A stretch of DNA of 64,000 nucleotides from Mantamonas sphyraenae (lineage: Eukaryota > CRuMs > Mantamonadidae). The stretch covers positions 62,001 to 126,000 of the forward strand of contig JAPMXV010000036.1 of assembly GCA_026936335.1 (NCBI GenBank), in the 5' to 3' direction. Position numbers and translations under genes: made by a program. Each line of letters starts with the position of its first letter. Position 1 is the stretch's first letter. Positions 34,444 through 45,227 of this stretch are shown piece by piece. The notes under the pieces are model-generated. The model ran no database searches. It was not told the origin of the DNA and was given only the letters and a program-made list of their open reading frames with translations.

Positions 34444-36086
34444 TCACCATTTGGTCAGCAGTGGATTGTTGGCAAACGTGTCCTGGATGGCGTGGTACTC
34501 TGTGTGCAGCATGCGCTGGGCCTTTGCTGAATCGTGGCCGCCTAGCCACTCGTCGTACAACGCCATTGCCGCGTCGTTGTCCATTGCCCTGCGCATGACC
34601 AGGCCCTCTCCACTCTCGTACGTGCTCTTGAGCTTCTTCAACACCTGTACACTGTCCAGCTCTGCGTTTTCCATGTTGCTGGGCTTGGCCTGGCCGCCGC
34701 CATTGAGACACCCACTCGGACATGCCATCACCTCCACGTAATGGTACACAGGCGACGACGAAGACGACGACAACGACTTTTTCGCCGCCTTCCGCTGGCC
34801 ATTCTTCATCTTGCGGATCAGGTTCTGGATGTTGCGAAAGCCGTAGGCTCGTGCAAAGCGCAGCTTGACCTCGCCGTCTTGCTTCCACACCACCTCCACA
34901 AAGTCCTTGTTGTTGCGTCGGCTGCTGTACTCCAGATCCTCCTCTGTGATGTTGGCCCCAAACAGCTCCCGTGCCGCATGCAGCATGATCTCCTCCAGAT
35001 AGCTTCCCGAGGTGCCAGCGTTGCCGTACAGCACGTACGGCGGCTCCTCCTCACCCTCGTTCTGACCCTCCCTCTCATCCAGCTCCAACGCATCCACACG
35101 CTCGATGGCACTGTACATTGTGTCCAGCTCAGCGTCGGCCACAGGCTTGAGCGGCGCATACCCACGGGCGTTCAGAAAGTCCACCAGTTCGCCTGTGGTC
35201 AGCACACAGTCCACGTCACGCGTGTGCAGCTCCTGGTTGTAAAAGTCGGCCCGTGACGCTTCCAATTTCTTGTCGTAGCAGGGCATTAGGGCAACGTGGT
35301 ACACCTGGTCGGCAGTCAACCCCAGCGACGTTGCGTAGGCGTCCTTGACCAGTGAGCCCATGATCTGCTGCGGCGACTTGACGCTGCTGATGTACGGCAG
35401 CACAAACTCGCCGTGCTTCTTTTCTGCATAGCAGATCCAACCTGGCAAGCGCGTATGTGTGTGTGTGTGTGGAGCCTGGTGTGAGCCGGGGGATTCCTCG
35501 CAGGCAGCCGGACGCAATATTCCGTCGCTCACTTACCCGGGCACGACGACTCAAGCATGGGCAGCTGGACCATGTCCTGCTCATAGCGACGCACAAACGT
35601 GCGACACGCTTCCACGATGGCCAGGTCTCGCGTAAATGTAGTGTCAAACAGCCTCTGCACACCCTGTTCCTTCAGTGCGGCCGTCACCGCACCCAACACG
35701 TTGACACTGGACAAGCCATAGTGGTTGGCCAGCGAGGCACGTGCCTGTGGAGCCACGCTGACCACAATGTGCTTGTCGCCTGCATCCAGTACACGTTCAA
35801 ACTCGTCCAAACTCTGTGCGGAAACGAGCACGCTCTCTGCGGACGTGATACACCCGGAGCACGCCAGACAGTCGTTCAATGTGATGGATGCCTCTTTGAG
35901 CGCCTGTTGGCTCCCATCGTTACTCACTTGCACATAGCCGCCGTCCGCATCGACCGTGATCTCCTTGATCCCCTTTCCTCCGCTGGACACCTCCTCCAGC
36001 GGCTTGATGCACTCCAGACCCGGCGAAATGTAGTCGTTAAGATCCGTCAGTCGCAGAGCGCCTGATAGCTGGCCGTTCTGAGACAT
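34444..36086 (-). CDS. CIAO3: Cytosolic iron-sulfur assembly component 3 (Nar1/NARFL)
   Basis: Iron-hydrogenase-like protein of the CIA machinery that hands Fe-S clusters to cytosolic and nuclear apoproteins. The N-terminal cluster site is C...LNDCLACSGCITSAE. Further cluster Cys lie in SSCPGWICYAEK, MPCYDKKLEASR and EVMACPSGCLNGGGQ. The protein ends in the Trp typical of the targeting tail (LLTKW). Similarity to human NARFL is strong across the length. One intron (about 35442-35535) splits the codon before WICYAEK. The start at 36086 gives MSQNGQLSGALRLTDLND, equal to the human start region. A short Ser run (TCG repeats) near 34750 lies before YHYVEVMACPSG. Confidence 0.97.
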
Positions 36087-36242
36087 GGATTGTGTGTGTG
36101 TGTGTGTGTTTGTTTCGGAGGTTGTTTGTGATGGTGGTTGTGGCGCACATTCATTGTCGGTCCCCAAGAGGGGGGGTGAGGGGGGTGAGGGGAGGGGGAG
36201 CACGACAAAACGTCCTTCTTTGTCCTCATGCCTTCCTCCCGG

Positions 36243-37467
36243 TCATCCGCGAGCAAGCAAATTGCGAAACACAACCATGTGCTGGATTTGCGTCGTGCCC
36301 TCGTACAGGGCCAAGATCTTTGCATCGCGGTACAGCTTGCTGGCAATACACTGGTTGGAGTAGCCCATGCCACCAAAGATCTGAACACAGTCGCTGGCAG
36401 CGCTGGTGGCCAGTTCCCCTGCAAGAGCTTTGGCCGCACTGGCACTGAGGCTGTTGGGCAGGCCGACGTCGCACTCCCAGGCTGCCTTGAGCGAAAGAAG
36501 ACGTGTGGCCTCGATACGCATGGCCATGTTGGCCATCATTTGCTGCACGGCCCCGTGGTGGGCGATGGGGACGCCGAAGCTCTTGCGCTCCTTCGCATAG
36601 GCCGCAGCCTCGTCCAAACAGCGTTGAGCCAGCGCAACGCCCGTGATGGCCACTGTGGGTCGGCTGTAGTCAAACGCAGCCATGGCAATCTTGAATCCTT
36701 GGCCGTCCGCGCCGATACGGTTGCTTTCTGGCACAAAGACGTCTTCAAAGAACACAGCGCGTGTGTCGCTTGCACGCTGGCCCAGCATGTCTTCTTTGGC
36801 ACCCACGCTGACACCGTCGCTGTCCCGATCGACAATGAGGCCCTGGAATCCGCCGGCGTCGTCCTTTGCCAGCACAAAGTACCAATCAGCCACGCCGCCG
36901 TTGGTAATCCACATCTTTTGACCGTTGAGCACATACCCACCGGCGGTGCGTTTGGCCTGTGTGCGGATGCCTTGCACGTCGGAACCTGCACCTGGTTCGG
37001 TGACGCAGTACGCTGCGTGTTTTGGCTCGGCGACCATGGGCTCCAGGTACTTGCGCTTCTGTTCTGTGTTGCCTGCCAGGATGAGGGGCAGTTGGGCCAC
37101 AGTGTTGATGTTCAACACGGCGGAAACACCTGCACAGGCGTACGCAATCTCCTCGACCACCAGCGTGCCGTCTGCACAGGACAAGCCCAGGCCACCATGC
37201 TTCTTCAGGAATGTGTGCGTTGCACAGACCCAGTTTGTGTGCCTTTTCAAACAGCGCATGTGGATACTCGCCCTGCCTGTCCAATTCCGGTGCTGCAGGC
37301 AGCACTTCGTTTCGAGCAAACTGACGCGCCAATCCCTGCAACGCACGCTGATCCTCGCTCAGCTCCATGTGCAGGCTCCTACTTTGGCCAGCCATGAGTG
37401 CTGAACCGTTCACCACAGCCCTGCTTGACCTTGCCCCCTGTGTATGCTTCAAAGTGCGTGCAAACAT
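36243..37467 (-). CDS. ACADM: Medium-chain acyl-CoA dehydrogenase, mitochondrial, with one frame break
   Basis: FAD enzyme of mitochondrial beta-oxidation. The ATG at 37467 opens a basic presequence (MFARTLKHTQGARSSRAVV). Signatures include AYCVTEPGAGSDVQGI, GQKMWITNGGVADWYF, FEDVFVPESN, ERKSFGVPIAHHGAVQQMMA, QIFGGMGYSNQC and the catalytic-Glu motif ALYEGTTQIQ. The match to the MCAD branch is collinear, about 407 residues against 421 in human. Near 37200 the frame shifts: HIPEE is followed in another frame by HGGLGLSCADG. Removing one base of CCTGAAGAAGCATGGTGG restores it. No intron fits. The rest of the gene shows no decay, so a sequencing error is more likely than a pseudogene. Confidence 0.93.
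37195..37208 (-). other. Apparent +1 frameshift inside acyl-CoA dehydrogenase
   Basis: The protein before the break reads LGLCNAHIPEE, and after it GGLGLSCADGTLVVEE, which matches the family block HIPE..GGLGLG. One surplus A in GAAGAAG explains it. No in-frame splice solution exists in the adjoining sequence. Confidence 0.85.
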
Positions 37468-37552
37468 GACAGAATGTGTTTGTTTGTGTCGGTGTGCGGG
37501 CGGGCAGGTGCTTTCTTCAACCACATCGACGTGAGAGCAAAAGCGGATCGAT

Positions 37553-38974
37553 TTATGAAAGCAGCGGTTCCCTCCTTGCGTTACCTCCCCACGACGAAAA
37601 GGCGTTTTCGATGCGGTAATACTCAGTGACACGATGTCCGGGGCAAAAGGCGCAGCACAGGTCGGCGCGCACGCCGGACACAATGACAAAGAGCAGGTGG
37701 ACGATAAAGAGCAGGCCGACAAAGCTCCAGATGACAAAGACCTGCGACTGCTCGGCCACAAGCACGTGCTGAGAGTGCAGCAGCTGCACCTTGGCGAGGT
37801 CGTCAGCAGTCGCAGCCAACACCACCGACCACAGCATATCCGCAAACAGGGCCACCGAGTTGAGCGCCATGCCTGCCACAAGCACCCCACGCACACGCTT
37901 GAAGCTGCCCACAAGTGTCACAGCCGTCGCCGCCAGGTCCGTCACCACGCAGAAGTACACGGTGGCCAGGAGACCCATTCGCGTGTCCTCCTGCTGCACC
38001 TTTTCCTCTTTTGGCTGCGCACACACACACGCACGCATACATACGCGTACAACCATGTGTGTGCATGGGTGTGCACGTTTCACCGGAGCATGAATGTCAG
38101 CGCAATGGGTCCAAAAGGTGGCGCGCTGTTCCTGTTTCCCACCAAACTCGATCTTTTCCGCCGCACAGCCTCAGGCCACACACACTCTCTCTCACCCTCT
38201 CTCACCCTCTCTCTCTCTCTCTCTCTCTCTGCTTACCGCATAGCTGTCGTACTCGTCGTATCGGAATGTATAGTGGTCCAGAAGGATGCCGAGGGCAAGC
38301 ACCACGGCGCTGAGGACAATCTGTGGCCGAGTTGCGTCAGCGAAAAAGTAAAAACGGGCAGGTGTGCAGGCACAAGGGGAGACACGAGGGTCACATCGAG
38401 CCGTGGTTTCGGCCACAACGCACCATGTGAAGGGCCGTGAGGACAAGCATAAAGGTGTTTTCGTCAACCAGCTCATAAAACTCGCTCTCCAGGTTGCGCT
38501 TGCGCCAGATGAAAGCAAACGCAAAGACGGTTGCCAGCACCAGCACGCACGCACACACAACACCAGCAATGCTCATGTTGCCCAGAGGCAGCGCCTTTGC
38601 AGGTGGTTCTGTGGGGTGTGTGTGTATGAATGGGTGGATGCGGTGCGGCGTGTGTGTGCGTGTGAGTGTGTGAGAATGCCCAGCCACGAAAGCCCTCCAT
38701 GCCGCCTGCCTTTCCACCTACCTGCTTTGCCTGTGCCTTTGCTGCAATCATCGCCTCCGTACCACGCGTCACACGCACATTTCCCGTCCACACATCGGCC
38801 GTGCGCGCTGCAGTTGCGCGCACAGCCGGCCAGCGCGTGTCCGTTGTCTACTACGCGCGGCAACTCCACCCTTGTCTCCTCCAGCAGCAGAGGTGTCTCG
38901 TCGCCACCACCAGCCACTGCGACCAGCACGCACGCACTCAACAGCACAACTGCCACCAACCCTGTCCGACTCAT
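37553..38974 (-). CDS. Membrane protein with one EGF-like module and five membrane helices
   Basis: Four exons. The signal peptide (TGLVAVVLLSACVLVAVAGG) is followed by one EGF-like module of the tenascin/teneurin pattern (CARNCSAHGRCVDGKCACDA...C). Next come about five hydrophobic helices (SIAGVVCACVLVLATVFAFAF, LVLTALHMIVLSAVVLALGI, LLATVYFCVVTDLAATAVTL, VLVAGMALNSVALFADMLW, VFVIWSFVGLLFIVHLLFVI). The cytosolic tail has Cys-rich CCAFCPGHRVTEYY and ends RREPLLS. The EGF-then-multi-TM order recalls TMEM8/PGAP6 in outline only; I see no catalytic motif of that family. Introns contain (CA)n and a (CT)n run. The location is probably plasma membrane or endosome. Confidence 0.72.
38181..38232. repeat. 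Pyrimidine (CT)n tract inside an intron of the EGF-membrane gene
   Basis: CTCTCT runs interrupted by CACC form about 50 bp on the plus strand, purine rich on the coding strand. It lies just downstream of the donor GTAAGC after the codons for DSYA. Confidence 0.85.
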
Positions 38975-39200
38975 GCAACTGGATGCGCGTTGGAAAATTG
39001 GCTTGGTTCACTGTAGTTCGCTCTCTCACTCACGCTCCCATTGGTGCTGCCCATGTTCCGATGCCACGTGATGCACCCTGTCCTGCGTGCCGCTAACAAA
39101 TGTGTTTTCACCGGGAAGCTCAACCATGCCTTGCTTCCCGAGCTTCTGTTTGCCCTTGCCCAGCTGCGCTCGCAGTTGTTCCAGCGTCTCCCAGCCCTGT

Positions 39201-41678
39201 TCACTCGTTGCCAACTCCAGACTGTGTTTGTCCAGAAGCTCGTGAGTCCTGCGCTCGTGCGAATCCGCCGACGACGACGTCGATCCGGTCGATGCGTTCG
39301 ATGCGGGGCTGCTTCGCCCTCGCTGCTGCCTTTTCGACTCGGGTCTTGCGATACAAAGATGAACTGCTGGCAGCCACCACATCGTTGCCCATGCCGCTTG
39401 CCTTGTGTTCACTCCCGCCTTCACGTTTGCGTATGCTGCTGCCGTTCTCGTCGTCAACCTCGGCCATGCCTTGGTCGTGATCTTCGTCTTCCATGCCACT
39501 CGAATCATCGCCGGAGTCCTCGTCGTCCTCGCCTTCGTCGTCTCCATTCTCGTCCATGCAGCTTGCACCCTCGGTGACCATGCGCACGTAGCACTCCACG
39601 TCAAACTTGCGCTTGCACCCGTCGTAGCTCATGTAGCGAATCTTGCCCGTCACCGGCCTCTCCACAAACTCGCGGTCGTGGATGCCACCAATGCACCACA
39701 GCACACCCACCATGCCGTTCGGGTCTGGCGAGTCCAGGGCATACTTGTTGTTGAGGTGATGCGACACCTCCAGGGCCCGTTCGGGCGTGCGCGACCACTC
39801 CAGAATCTTTTTACACCAATACATGCGCATGTAGCCGTGGGGCTTGCCCTTGTCCACCAACTGCACCTGTGCCGCGTTCCACAGCTCGTCGTGCGACTGC
39901 CAGTGTTCGTATTCGGACAGTGTGTAGTCGCACTCGCGAACGTCGTCCTGGTGACGACGCAGTGTTTCCAGCGCCCAGCTGCTGATGGCTTCGATCTGAT
40001 CGTACTTGGGTTGGTAGAAGCAAAAGTTCTCGGCCAGCTCACGCCGCACGAGCGTCTGCTCCATAAAGTTGTCCACCGCACGCTTGAATCGCTTGCGGAA
40101 CTTGACCGACATGAGACAGGCCCGCAGCGGACTCAGCTGCCCAAAGTGAAGGTAATGGGAAATGTTTGCGCAGCCGTCGACATTGGGGTTGTTGCGGTCG
40201 CTCGGATAGCCACGGATGCGCAGCTTGAAAAAGGCACGCAGTGTGTTCTTGGCTTCCTTCTCGCCTGGCTGCGTCCAGTCGACCGGAGGTACAGAGTCGT
40301 CCACGCCTTCGGTGTGCGCCAGCACCACGTCCCAGTCCACAGGCTGCGAGGCGTCGTGTTGCTTGTGCCACGGCGACAGGGGATGCGCCGTGCCTATGTA
40401 CACATTGTCCTCGGCACGCTTGTGCACAGACACCAACATATAAGCCAGAAAGTGCGGCACATGCTTCATGAGCTTGGGACGGAACGTGTGCGCAGCATAC
40501 TCCTGCTTGTTGCTTGCGGTCCACACGGGCACAACGTTGTGTGCATCCACCGTGTACATGTTGACCATCGCCTCATCCGCCGCCAGCTGCGCACACACTT
40601 GGTTGCGTGCTTCCAGGAACGAGCGCATGGGCGACATGTCCGTGACCAAGATGCTGCACGCGTTGGCTCGCACAAACTCGGTGACCTGCCTTGCCACGTC
40701 GCCCTCCTCCGCTGCGCGCAGCAGCCGAAGTGGGATGTTGTGTCGCAACAGCGACTCTTCCACCTCCCGCATGCCCCGCATGGAAAAGTCAAAGCTGCGT
40801 CGAGTGCAGTACGGGTCGTGGGTGTCCACCACGTGCAGCACAACAAGCGGCACCTCGTACGTGTCCGCCAGGTCCTGCGCAACCACCAGTGCTGCGTTGT
40901 CACTCACTCGCTGGTCCCTCCAGCACCAATACACCACAGGACCCAGGGTCCCGCTTGCATGCAGTTCATCCACACTCGTGCGTACCAGCCTCTGGTCCTT
41001 CGAGATGTCCACTTGATAGTTTAGCGTTCCTTCCTCCGAATCTTGATACGCGGCCCATTGTGACCCCAGTCGTACAATGCCCGGGCCCTTTGCCTTCAAC
41101 GATGACGTTGATCCTTCCACATCGCTGCCAGAGTTGCCACTGCTGCTTCCGGCGCTTTCATCGCCGGACGACCGGCGGCTACTGCCTTTTGGTACTCCCA
41201 CACTTCCCTGGTACGCCTCCGAGGTACTGTGCCCGTCCACCATCACCCCCGACAGTGGTTCGTAGCATACCATGATCCGTTCTACCAGCGTTGCCCTCTC
41301 TGCGAGTGTGCGGCGTTCCGTGGAGCAACCTCCGGTGGTGAGTTTCTCTCCGGCGGACCTCAACACCCACTCCACAGCACACAGGTGCGTGCAGGTGCCC
41401 TCCTGTGCATGCACATTGGTATTTCCAAGTGCCTGCCGCTGCTGCGCATCCCCACATGCACGTCCGGCAGCGCAGGACAGGGAAACAAGCCCTGGCTGCA
41501 CGGCCATACTCCGTTCTAGAATTGCACCTCCGGCCAACACCGCGTTCCGTCCCCAGCACTTACCTTCATCTGCGGAATTGAACAGATCCGAGTCCACCAA
41601 ACCAATCTCCTTCTTGGGTTTCCTCTTGGCCGTACGTCCCTTACGCGCACGGCCGCTAGCGTTTGCTCGTTCGCTCAT
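39201..41678 (-). CDS. Class II CPD photolyase with long N- and C-terminal extensions
   Basis: Light-driven repair of cyclobutane pyrimidine dimers in DNA. Class II landmarks are VYWCWRDQRVSDNAALVVAQ, DGCANISHYLHFGQLSPLRA, LVRRELAENFCFYQP, the WNAAQVQLVDKGKPHGYMRM stretch, DPNGMVGVLWCIGGIHDREF and GKIRYMSYDGCKRKFDV. The FAD- and lesion-contacting region is intact. The N terminus has a basic cluster (GRARKGRTAKRKPKKE) that could act as a nuclear signal. After GCKRKFDVECYVRMV an extra tail of about 125 residues is acidic (MEDEDHDQGM) and then basic (KTRVEKAAARAKQPRIE). A donor GTAAGT near 41561 and acceptor CGCAG near 41307 would define an in-frame, stop-free intron of about 255 nt, so the N-terminal region is uncertain. 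Confidence 0.94.
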   Translation of the reverse strand: MSERANASGRARKGRTAKRKPKKEIGLVDSDLFNSADEGKCWGRNAVLAGGAILERSMAVQPGLVSLSCAAGRACGDAQQRQALGNTNVHAQEGTCTHLCAVEWVLRSAGEKLTTGGCSTERRTLAERATLVERIMVCYEPLSGVMVDGHSTSEAYQGSVGVPKGSSRRSSGDESAGSSSGNSGSDVEGSTSSLKAKGPGIVRLGSQWAAYQDSEEGTLNYQVDISKDQRLVRTSVDELHASGTLGPVVYWCWRDQRVSDNAALVVAQDLADTYEVPLVVLHVVDTHDPYCTRRSFDFSMRGMREVEESLLRHNIPLRLLRAAEEGDVARQVTEFVRANACSILVTDMSPMRSFLEARNQVCAQLAADEAMVNMYTVDAHNVVPVWTASNKQEYAAHTFRPKLMKHVPHFLAYMLVSVHKRAEDNVYIGTAHPLSPWHKQHDASQPVDWDVVLAHTEGVDDSVPPVDWTQPGEKEAKNTLRAFFKLRIRGYPSDRNNPNVDGCANISHYLHFGQLSPLRACLMSVKFRKRFKRAVDNFMEQTLVRRELAENFCFYQPKYDQIEAISSWALETLRRHQDDVRECDYTLSEYEHWQSHDELWNAAQVQLVDKGKPHGYMRMYWCKKILEWSRTPERALEVSHHLNNKYALDSPDPNGMVGVLWCIGGIHDREFVERPVTGKIRYMSYDGCKRKFDVECYVRMVTEGASCMDENGDDEGEDDEDSGDDSSGMEDEDHDQGMAEVDDENGSSIRKREGGSEHKASGMGNDVVAASSSSLYRKTRVEKAAARAKQPRIERIDRIDVVVGGFARAQDSRASGQTQSGVGNE

Positions 41679-42100
41679 GCCGTTCCGTGCCCGCGTCTAC
41701 GTTCCCTTGCGGGCCTTTTGGTGTGTTTACTGTCACCCAAACGTCGGCTATGTATGTACTTAAACTGTGTGATGCGCCGTTTGGAGTGAAAGACGGCTGT
41801 GGGCTGAAAGCAAGGGACGGTGGAGGTTTCGTTTGGCGCCGCCACCGCCCTTTTTTCAGACTTCCCTTCCACCGCGACGTGTGTGCAGGCCACACTCATG
41901 CACGGACGAGCAATGTGGTCGAAAGCGTTGATAAGGAAGGGAGCAACCACACAGCTCACCGACACCGTGTTGTTGTTGTGTGAAAAGGCAACACACGCCA
42001 CAACGAGTCTGGAGGGCAGGAAGGAGCCCAGAGACCGCAGGTTTCCACAGCGTCTCCCCACGGTCTCCACGCACAAATTCATCGATGCCCATGTGCACAA
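41679..42100. other. Spacer upstream of the photolyase, with an E2F-like site
   Basis: 422 bp between the photolyase start and the OGT-like stop, both on the minus strand. No ORF with support. TTTGGCGCC at 41832-41840, about 155 bp upstream of the photolyase ATG, fits the E2F/DP consensus TTTSGCGC; this could be chance. Confidence 0.5.
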
Positions 42101-45100
42101 TCACAACTCTGTTTTAATGTGTTCTGTGTGTGAAAGGGTGGCATGGGACATGGGACCTGGATCTTGCGCGTGCAAGTTTGCAGAGTGCTCGCCCTTGTCC
42201 CAGCGCGCCCACGCCTGCTCAAACAGACTGTACAGACCATGTGCGTAGCGTGGACCATCAAAGAGGGGAGCTTCGTTGCGAGCATGAACCAGTTTGGCAC
42301 GCAGGGCAACCAGGGCCTGTGGGTCGCTGGCCAGCCGCACAGCAAGCTCCTCATACTCGTCCAGCGAGTGGGCAATGGTCTCTGTGCATCCCAAGCCGGA
42401 CAACAGGCCGGCAGCCACACGAGCAGCCATTTTCTCGCCCTGCATGGTCACCATGGGCACGCCGGACCACAGCGTGTCGATGGCCGTGGAGTGGCCATTG
42501 TACAGGGGCGTGTCCAGAACAAGGTCGGCCAGACTCTTCACCTGCACGTGCACCTCTGCAGGCAACAGGTCCTTCATGATCAGCCGCGTGTCGTCCACGC
42601 CCTCCGCACGCATCCGCGCGCGCAGGTGTTCTTCCGCCTCGCGCGGCGACCGCATGAGCCACAGCACTGCGTTGGGCACCCGTTTCAGGATGCGCATCCA
42701 CGTGCCAAACGTGGCCGGGTCGATTTTGTACAGCGTGCCAAAGTTGGCCAGAATGACTTTGTCCGTGGGCAGATCGTACGCTGCCCGGTGGATGGATGCC
42801 GTCCCTGTGTGGAGTTGAGCAGCGTGTGCTGCGGGTACAACGTGCCGTGGGAGTTGAAAAAGAACGAGTGCGGCATGTACATCAGTTGCTCAGCAAAGTG
42901 GCCCTTCACTTGGGGCCACGGCGACGTCCACGCGTCCGTGACCACATAGTCGGCCAGTTGTGTGCTCCCCATTGTGCCCAGGTAGCCAAAGAACGACACT
43001 TGGACCGGTGCAGGTCGCAAGGCAAACACTTGGTTGCGCATGTGGTCTGTGAACCCGCCAATGTTCACCAACACGTCGATTTTGTCCGCATGGATGCGTT
43101 GCGCAGCTTGGATGTCTGACGATGAGCTCAAATCCACCAGCTCGTCCGCCTCTTGCTCAATCCGTTCCCTGTAGATGCACCTCTCCTTGGGTGGGGCGTT
43201 GATGGAGTACACATACACGCGCACCCGCGAGCGGTCGTGCAATCCGTACAAATCCTGCGTCATCTTGGCCACCGGGTGCTCGCGTATGTCTGCACTCACG
43301 TAGCCCACACGAAGTTGTGCCTTGTGTCCATTGCGTGTGGCAGAGTGCAACGCAGAATGGTCAAATGGGCCCACCTGGAAGTGCGACGCGTCGTCAATCG
43401 CCTTTTGCGCAGTTCGCTCCGCCACACGCCGCACCAACGCAGGCGGAAACGGAAGCGCCATGGCGTCAAACGCACTGATGCACAGAGGCAACCCTGCACG
43501 CAGCTGCTCCTCCGTAATAGCCCGTATGCGTGCGTTGTTCGCTTCGTACTGGTCCCACTCGGCGCAAATCGACTGCAGCGATCGCGTCAGACCCGTAAAC
43601 GCACAGTGGAACTCGGGCTGGCGACGCAACACCTCGCGGTACACTTGGATGGCTCCTGTGACGTTGTGCTGTTTCTCGATGGCCCTTGCCAGGTGGAGGT
43701 ACGCGTCACGGTAGTCCGGATTCTTGGTCACTGCCATGCGAAAGTAGTCTTCGGCGTGTTTGAGATAGCCCTGGTAAAAGTAGGCAATGCCCAGGTTGTC
43801 GTAGGCCGCACTGTACTCCGGATCCAGCTCGATGGTGCGTTCAAAGTGCCGCACCGCGTCCAGCAGCCGGTCGGCACGGTAGTACACCGAACCCAGGGTG
43901 AAGTGCACGTGCACACTGCCAGGATCTCCGTCGTGTTTGCCAAGATACTCCTGGGCCAGCTGCACGCTCTCCTCAAACCTGTGCGCCATAAACAGCGCCG
44001 CAACCATCCCAGACACACTCTCCGAATCGTCTGGGGCCAACGACAACGCCTTTGCGTATGCTTGCACTGCCTGCGAGCCACGGCCCTGTTCGTTGAGATG
44101 GTGGCCCAGTTTGTGGTACACAGGCACGTACGTGGCCAGGTGTGCCCCCTCATTGTCGCCCACGTGTTGATCCAACCATGCCTGCAACTCTTCCATCAGT
44201 GTGTGGATCTCTCCCGAACGTTCACGTGCCCCTGCCAGCGTGAGCAGCACGTCGTGTGCGTCTGGCTTGATCGCGAGCGCGTGTTGCAACGCCGCCACCC
44301 CGTCTGCCATCTTGTGCATTGTAAACACAAGGTGGTGGCCGTACTGGTGCCAAAACACCACATTGTTGCGCTCCAGCTCCGCCGCACGTGCGTAGTGCCT
44401 GTGTGCCAGCGTCTGTTTGCCCAGGTTCTCGTAGCACATCGCCAGCCGGTTGTGCCCGTCTGCAAACGTCTCTTCCAGCGCCACTGTGCGCTTCAACGGC
44501 TCCACTGCACCGCCATAGTCCTTCATGGCCCACAAAGAGTAGCCCAGGTTGAACTGGGCCAGATGCATGTCCGGCTTGTGCCGTGTGGCCTGCCGAAAGG
44601 CCTCCACCGCTTCGGGCAGCCGCTGTGCCACCAGATACAGGTTTCCCAGGTTGTTCCACGCCTCCCCAAACGTTGGCATGCGTGTGTTGAGCACATGCTT
44701 GTACACAGCCTCTGCCTGGGCCGCATCGTCCATGGCCATGGCCAGATGAAACAAAGCAATTCCCGTGGGCTCATCGTGTTCCCTGTACAGCCATGCCACA
44801 TACCCAAAGCAGGCCTTGGCCCTGTCTTTCTGTCCTTGGCCCACCATGCCGTTCCCCTGTGCCATCAGTTCGTTGAAATCCACGCTGTTCAGCCCTCCAC
44901 ACGCGCCGGTTGTCTTTGCTCCGGTTGGCAGAAGCGCTTCCAGTTGCCTATCCTTGTCCTCGCGTGACACGGACATGGTCGCTGTGTTGGTGGTGCCTGT
45001 GGAGCGTTGTGTGCGATCACTGCTTCGAGCTGTGCGTACCGGTGGCCGTTTGGCCCCTCCGGCTCGCTTTACGCGCGGCTTCCCGTGCACTCCGTCCACC

Positions 45101-45159
45101 ACACAAGCCACAATCAACACATAGAGTAGCAGGACGACGTGTGCACGCATGCGACTCAT
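42101..45159 (-). CDS. O-GlcNAc-transferase-like (GT41) TPR protein with a signal sequence, frame break near C terminus
   Basis: About 1,020 residues. The N terminus has a hydrophobic stretch (AHVVLLLYVLIVACVVDGVHG) after MSRMR. About ten TPR units follow (for example AWNNLGNLYLVAQRLPEAVE and AYDNLGIAYFYQGYLKHAED), then the GT41 catalytic half: VGYVSADIREHP, ALRPAPVQVSFFGYLGTMGS, LYKIDPATF (donor-binding Lys), LKRVPNAVLWLMRSP and DTPLYNGHSTAIDTLWSGVP. Canonical OGT is nucleocytoplasmic; a signal sequence suggests ER or Golgi lumen, so the acceptor may differ. Near 42815 the frame shifts: LLNST is followed in another frame by TGTASIHRAAYDLPTDK. One missing base near TCCACACAGGGACGGCATCC explains it, and no intron fits. 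The gene diverges from the MYND gene with 68 bp between starts. Confidence 0.9.
42802..42828 (-). other. Apparent frameshift inside the OGT-like gene
   Basis: Upstream frame: GTLYPQHTLLNST; downstream frame: SIHRAAYDLPTDKVILANFG, equal to the GT41 block before LYKIDP. Adding one base within TCCACACAGGGACGG rejoins the frames. No GT-AG intron of normal size is available. Confidence 0.8.
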
Positions 45160-45227
45160 GGTAGGAAAATGGCAGCGGAAGGGGGTGCGTTGGTGGCTCC
45201 AGTGCAGTGCAAGGTTTGCTGAGTTCC
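45160..45227. promoter_or_regulatory. 68-bp divergent promoter, OGT-like and MYND genes
   Basis: The two ATGs (45159 minus, 45228 plus) are 68 bp apart. No known element is visible. Confidence 0.6.

Noticed and set aside
36243-37467. Pseudogene call for acyl-CoA dehydrogenase
   Set aside because: Only one one-base break, all catalytic motifs intact, and similar isolated breaks in other genes of the window.
43153-44967. 600-codon open frame on the plus strand
   Set aside because: Antisense shadow of the OGT-like TPR region; composition is Val/His/Arg biased and no motif is seen.
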